DNA of 64,000 nt, from positions 806,001 through 870,000 of the forward strand of contig JARKND010000005.1 of NCBI GenBank assembly GCA_029309925.1, in the 5' to 3' direction. Both the position numbers and the translations under genes were made by a program. The stretch is from Fulvivirgaceae bacterium JP3-4. GTDB taxonomy: Bacteria > Bacteroidota > Bacteroidia > Cytophagales > Cyclobacteriaceae. Each line of letters starts with the position of its first letter. Within the stretch, counting starts at the first letter, position 1. The notes under the pieces were generated by a model. It searched no databases, was not told the origin of the DNA, and worked only from the letters and a program-made list of their open reading frames with translations. This document shows, in pieces, positions 61,400 through 64,000 of this stretch.

Positions 61400-62178
61400 G
61401 AAAAGGTTTCTTGATCGATATGGATGGTGTGATTTATGGCGGTGATGTGCTGATACCTGGTGCAGACCGGTTCATCGCGCAACTATTAGAGCACGCTATT
61501 CCTTTCACGTTCATGACTAACAACAGCCAACGTACGCCAACCGAGGTAGTGCGCAAGCTGAGAAAGTTGGGCATCGAAGTAACCGAAGCACATGTGTATA
61601 CCAGTGCCATGGCAACCGGTAAGTTTATCGCAGGCCAGATTCCAAACAGTGCAGTCTACGTGCTGGGTGAAGGTGGATTACTTTCCAGTCTTCATGACAA
61701 TGGACTGAAACTCGTGGAAACCGATCCCGATTTTGTTGTGCTGGGAGAAGGACGCAACTTCACGTTGGAGATGGTGCAGAAGGCGGTCGATATGATCCTC
61801 GCGGGTGCAAAATTTATTACCACGAATCGAGATCCATCACCGAAGAAGAAAGGTTGGAACAATCTCGGCATTGCTGCCACGACCGCTATGATAGAAGAAG
61901 CTACCGGAACAAAAGCTTTTGTCATCGGAAAACCCGGCCCTGTAATGATGCGGTCTGCGCGAAAATTCATTGGACTTGAAACTGCAGATACAGTGGTGAT
62001 TGGCGATACGATGCAGACCGATATTCGTGGCGGTGTACAGATGGGTTATAAAACCATTCTCGTGCTCACAGGAGTAACACAGCGAGAAGACCTTCCAAAG
62101 TATGCGTTTCGGCCTGACATCATTGTCGAAAGTATAGCAGATATAGAATTGCCGGTGATAATGGAAGGGAAAAGATAA
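61396..62178 (+). CDS. HAD-IIA (NagD-like) hydrolase
   Basis: The 260-residue protein has HAD motif I (FLIDMDGVIYGG), motif II (FMTNNSQRTPTEVVRKL) and the motif III/IV end (FVIGKPGPVMMRSARKF, VVIGDTMQTDIRGGVQMGYKTILVLTG). The cap domain is of the IIA type. It is likely a sugar- or nucleotide-phosphate phosphatase. Its coupling to GH32 and fructokinase genes suggests a role in hexose-phosphate balance, which is inference. Confidence 0.93.
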   Translation: MRKGFLIDMDGVIYGGDVLIPGADRFIAQLLEHAIPFTFMTNNSQRTPTEVVRKLRKLGIEVTEAHVYTSAMATGKFIAGQIPNSAVYVLGEGGLLSSLHDNGLKLVETDPDFVVLGEGRNFTLEMVQKAVDMILAGAKFITTNRDPSPKKKGWNNLGIAATTAMIEEATGTKAFVIGKPGPVMMRSARKFIGLETADTVVIGDTMQTDIRGGVQMGYKTILVLTGVTQREDLPKYAFRPDIIVESIADIELPVIMEGKR

Positions 62179-62181
62179 ACT

Positions 62182-63099
62182 ATGAAAGTACTTGCTTTTG
62201 GAGAAATTTTATGGGATGTGATCAACGGCACTGAGCATCTCGGTGGCGCGCCTTTTAACTTCGCGGCACATGCTGCACAATGTGGAAACGAATCTTTTAT
62301 TGTGTCGCGGCTGGGAAGTGATTTTTTAGGGATGCGTGCCTTCAACCTCAGTAAGAAACATGGTGTGGACGTGAGTTTCATCCAGTGGGATGAAATTTAT
62401 CCAACAGGCATAGTTGATGTTTCGCTCGTCAATGGTCAGCCAGACTATATCATTCGTGAGAATGCTGCCTATGATCATATTGAATCGGGTCCGGTGCTCA
62501 GTGCATCAACACAACAGCCATTCGATGTTTTTTATTTTGGCTCCCTCGCGCAGCGAAACGTGATTTCGTCACACGCACTTTTTAGAATCCTTTCATCGAA
62601 TAAATTCAAGCATGTCTTCTACGATGTAAATCTTAGGAAGAACAGTTATACGGAAGACATTGTGCGGAAGTCACTCGCTGCCTGCTCAATCTTCAAATTG
62701 AATGTAGATGAGGTCAACGTCATCTCGGATATTCTTACTGGTAACTCATTAGGTCTGGAAGAATTCTGCCGATGTGTAAAAGCTTTGTTCCCCAATGTGC
62801 AATTAGTCGTGATCACCGCATCAGAAAAGGGATGCTATATTTTTGATAATAATTTGATCGCTGTCCCGGGTAAGGCAGTGAAAGTGCGCGATGCCGTTGG
62901 TGCCGGAGATGCATTTAGTGCTTCGTTCATGCACGTGTATGCACTTACCGGTGATCCGGTGCTGGCGGCACAAATTGCCAATCAGGTAGGCGCCTTCGTT
63001 GCAACACAAGACGGAGCAATACCGAGCTATTCTAAAGAGATCACCACGCTATTGGAGAACGTGAACAAAACCCATAACGCGCCATTGAGTATTTTATGA
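62182..63099 (+). CDS. PfkB-family fructokinase
   Basis: The 305-residue kinase has the PfkB pattern: FGEILWDVINGTEHLGGAPFNFAAHAAQCG at the start (substrate site) and VKVRDAVGAGDAFSASFMHVYAL near the end (anion hole and catalytic Asp in GAGD). It most resembles bacterial fructokinases that phosphorylate fructose with ATP. It begins 3 bp after the HAD gene and completes the second unit of the fructan locus. Confidence 0.93.
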   Translation: MKVLAFGEILWDVINGTEHLGGAPFNFAAHAAQCGNESFIVSRLGSDFLGMRAFNLSKKHGVDVSFIQWDEIYPTGIVDVSLVNGQPDYIIRENAAYDHIESGPVLSASTQQPFDVFYFGSLAQRNVISSHALFRILSSNKFKHVFYDVNLRKNSYTEDIVRKSLAACSIFKLNVDEVNVISDILTGNSLGLEEFCRCVKALFPNVQLVVITASEKGCYIFDNNLIAVPGKAVKVRDAVGAGDAFSASFMHVYALTGDPVLAAQIANQVGAFVATQDGAIPSYSKEITTLLENVNKTHNAPLSIL

Positions 63100-63191
63100 C
63101 CGGGCAGCCAAAGGAACCGATAGGCAATACTGCGGTTGAAAAACTGCCCTGCAGGAATTGCATGACATTGTTATAAAACGCAAAAAATCCA

Positions 63192-63209
63192 TCACTCGAA
63201 ATGGAGTGA
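63192..63209. terminator. Possible weak terminator after the fructokinase gene
   Basis: TCACTC (63192-63197) pairs with GAGTGA (63204-63209). An A-run precedes it and AATTTT follows. The stem is short, so this is uncertain. Confidence 0.35.
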
Positions 63210-63382
63210 CGAATTTTGATGCATAGATGTCAGGCCCTTCACTACAGGTTGCGAACCGGTTCGAACCCCTCCTCCTCACTGAACTGATTAAGTGCGTGCA
63301 AATAAAAAACGCCTGCAGGTTATTCAAGCGCTCGATTGAAAATTTTCTGATTCGACTGGGAGGGATTACTCGTCCGCACATG

Positions 63383-63503
63383 CATGCGCACTTGCCCTCG
63401 TGAACCTTCGCTACGCTATCGCTTCGCTTCGGTTTACCGCTACGCGCAGTCATGCGCACGTGCCGCGGTGAACCTTCGCTACGCTATCGCTTCGCTTCGG
63501 TTT
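63383..63503 (+). repeat. Two direct copies of a 53-bp sequence, period 68 bp
   Basis: Copies occupy 63383-63435 and 63451-63503. The last 36 bp (63400-63435 and 63468-63503, from GTGAACCTTCGC to CTTCGGTTT) are identical; the first 17 bp differ at a few positions. Each contains CGCTACGCTATCGCTTCGC low-complexity sequence. Confidence 0.85.
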
Positions 63504-63571
63504 CGAACCCCGCCACCGCACCAGGCGAATCCCTCCTCCTGCCGCATTTTGAACAGGCATCAAAATGCAAA

Positions 63572-63596
63572 AAGCCTGCTCATTTAGAACAGGCTT
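63572..63596. terminator. Hairpin terminator
   Basis: AAGCCTG (63572-63578) pairs with CAGGCTT (63590-63596). A-rich sequence precedes and T-rich sequence follows, so it could act on either strand. It may end transcripts of the minus-strand DUF2147 gene or of the fructan unit. Confidence 0.6.
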
Positions 63597-63828
63597 CTTA
63601 CTCAGCAGAGGAGGAGGGAAATGAATCATTCAACTACCCCACTGCCTTTCAATATCTTATAAGCGGCTCTGTAACTTACTCACCAGTCGACTCACCACTT
63701 TGTTGACTGCAATTCTCTAACAAGTATACGCTTTTGGAATGCTCTGAGTTCCATTTTTAATACACTTAAAAATGATCGTTAAGATGGAAAGGTCACTACT
63801 AAAAATTGACTGGCTTTCAAATACGACA

Positions 63829-64000
63829 TTACGATTTCTGCCGCTTCCAGACCTGTGTTCTAAAAAATGGTCCGAGGTATCCACGTACTTTCAATTCGTT
63901 GTTGCTGATCAGCCAAAGTGACGAAGTGTATGTATTTCCATTTCCAGGATCGAGTATTTCGCCATTATCCCACTTGCTTTGGTTCCAGACGAATCCTGAG
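63829..64000 (-). CDS. DUF2147 domain protein, C-terminal part (cut by window edge)
   Basis: The minus strand from the right edge reads 57 codons to a TAA at 63829-63831: FVWNQSKWDNGEILDPGNGN ... LWLISNNELKVRGYLGPFFRTQVWKRQKS. The W..GEILDP..G..Y and L.VRGY(L/I)G....R.Q.W.R patterns are characteristic of the DUF2147 C-terminus. These are small exported lipocalin-like proteins of unknown function. The start lies outside the window. Confidence 0.85.
   Translation of the reverse strand, partial: SGFVWNQSKWDNGEILDPGNGNTYTSSLWLISNNELKVRGYLGPFFRTQVWKRQKS

Larger units (their letters stand above)
63100..63828. other. Repeat-rich gene-poor stretch
   Basis: About 730 bases without a supported gene. 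They contain a hairpin at 63192, a GGTTCGAACCC tRNA T-arm-like sequence (63258-63268) with no surrounding tRNA, a 53-bp direct repeat (63383-63503) and a hairpin at 63572. Open frames here have no recognisable domain. Confidence 0.6.

Noticed and set aside
63258-63268. tRNA gene suggested by GGTTCGAACCC
   Set aside because: No acceptor, D or anticodon arm can be found on either strand around the T-arm-like sequence.
63094-63459. 121-codon open frame on the minus strand
   Set aside because: It spans the repeat-rich stretch and a hairpin, overlaps the fructokinase end and shows no recognisable domain.
63383-63503. CRISPR array
   Set aside because: Only two copies, no further regularly spaced repeat, low-complexity unit and no cas gene.

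Overview
The window looks like a chromosomal segment of a Bacteroidota bacterium, most likely of the order Cytophagales. It carries a SusC/SusD pair, a hybrid two-component regulator, proteins with type 9 secretion C-terminal sorting domains, many CarboxypepD_reg-like domains, Bacteroidota-type RecR and ClpS, and recurrent TAnnTTTG promoter elements upstream of genes. No rRNA, tRNA, insertion sequence, phage or CRISPR array was recognised.

Layout. 1-10.4 kb: the start of a sensor kinase (cut by the left edge), a DUF1573 protein, PEP carboxylase, a lipoprotein, and a von Willebrand A protein divergent from an ECF sigma factor. The sigma gene overlaps an anti-sigma-like/TonB fusion gene and is followed by a LytS/LytTR-type two-component pair. 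10.4-18.7 kb: a carboxypeptidase-regulatory-domain protein, an aspartate-type aminotransferase, clpS-recR, a sodium:solute symporter, an alkyltransferase-like protein and a secreted Ig-like protein. 18.7-32.3 kb: a BLUF photoreceptor, a Crp/Fnr-SnoaL-DoxX operon, small membrane proteins, an FtsX-type ABC permease, a VOC-GNAT fusion, further small enzymes, and an ECF41 sigma factor with its carboxymuconolactone-decarboxylase-family target. 32.5-38.8 kb: an RND efflux operon (adaptor, pump, outer-membrane factor). 39.1-43.9 kb: a thioredoxin-like protein and a signalling cluster of one kinase and three response regulators.

44-63.1 kb is a fructan utilisation locus. The first transcription unit encodes an MFS sugar porter, SusC, SusD, a surface glycan-binding-type lipoprotein and two GH32 proteins with type 9 sorting domains. 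A hybrid two-component regulator follows, with a periplasmic sugar-binding sensor and its own promoter element. The second unit encodes a canonical GH32 lipoprotein, a HAD-IIA phosphatase and a PfkB-type fructokinase. The inferred scheme is surface cleavage of fructan, import through SusCD, further hydrolysis in the periplasm, uptake of hexose by the MFS porter and phosphorylation by the kinase. The two units share a long, exactly spaced promoter/operator arrangement, which is the strongest non-coding signal in the window.

The intergenic regions also hold several degenerate tandem repeats with a strict 7-bp period but different unit sequences, a long inverted repeat around a terminator, and a repeat-rich, gene-poor stretch near the right end before a DUF2147 gene that is cut by the window edge.
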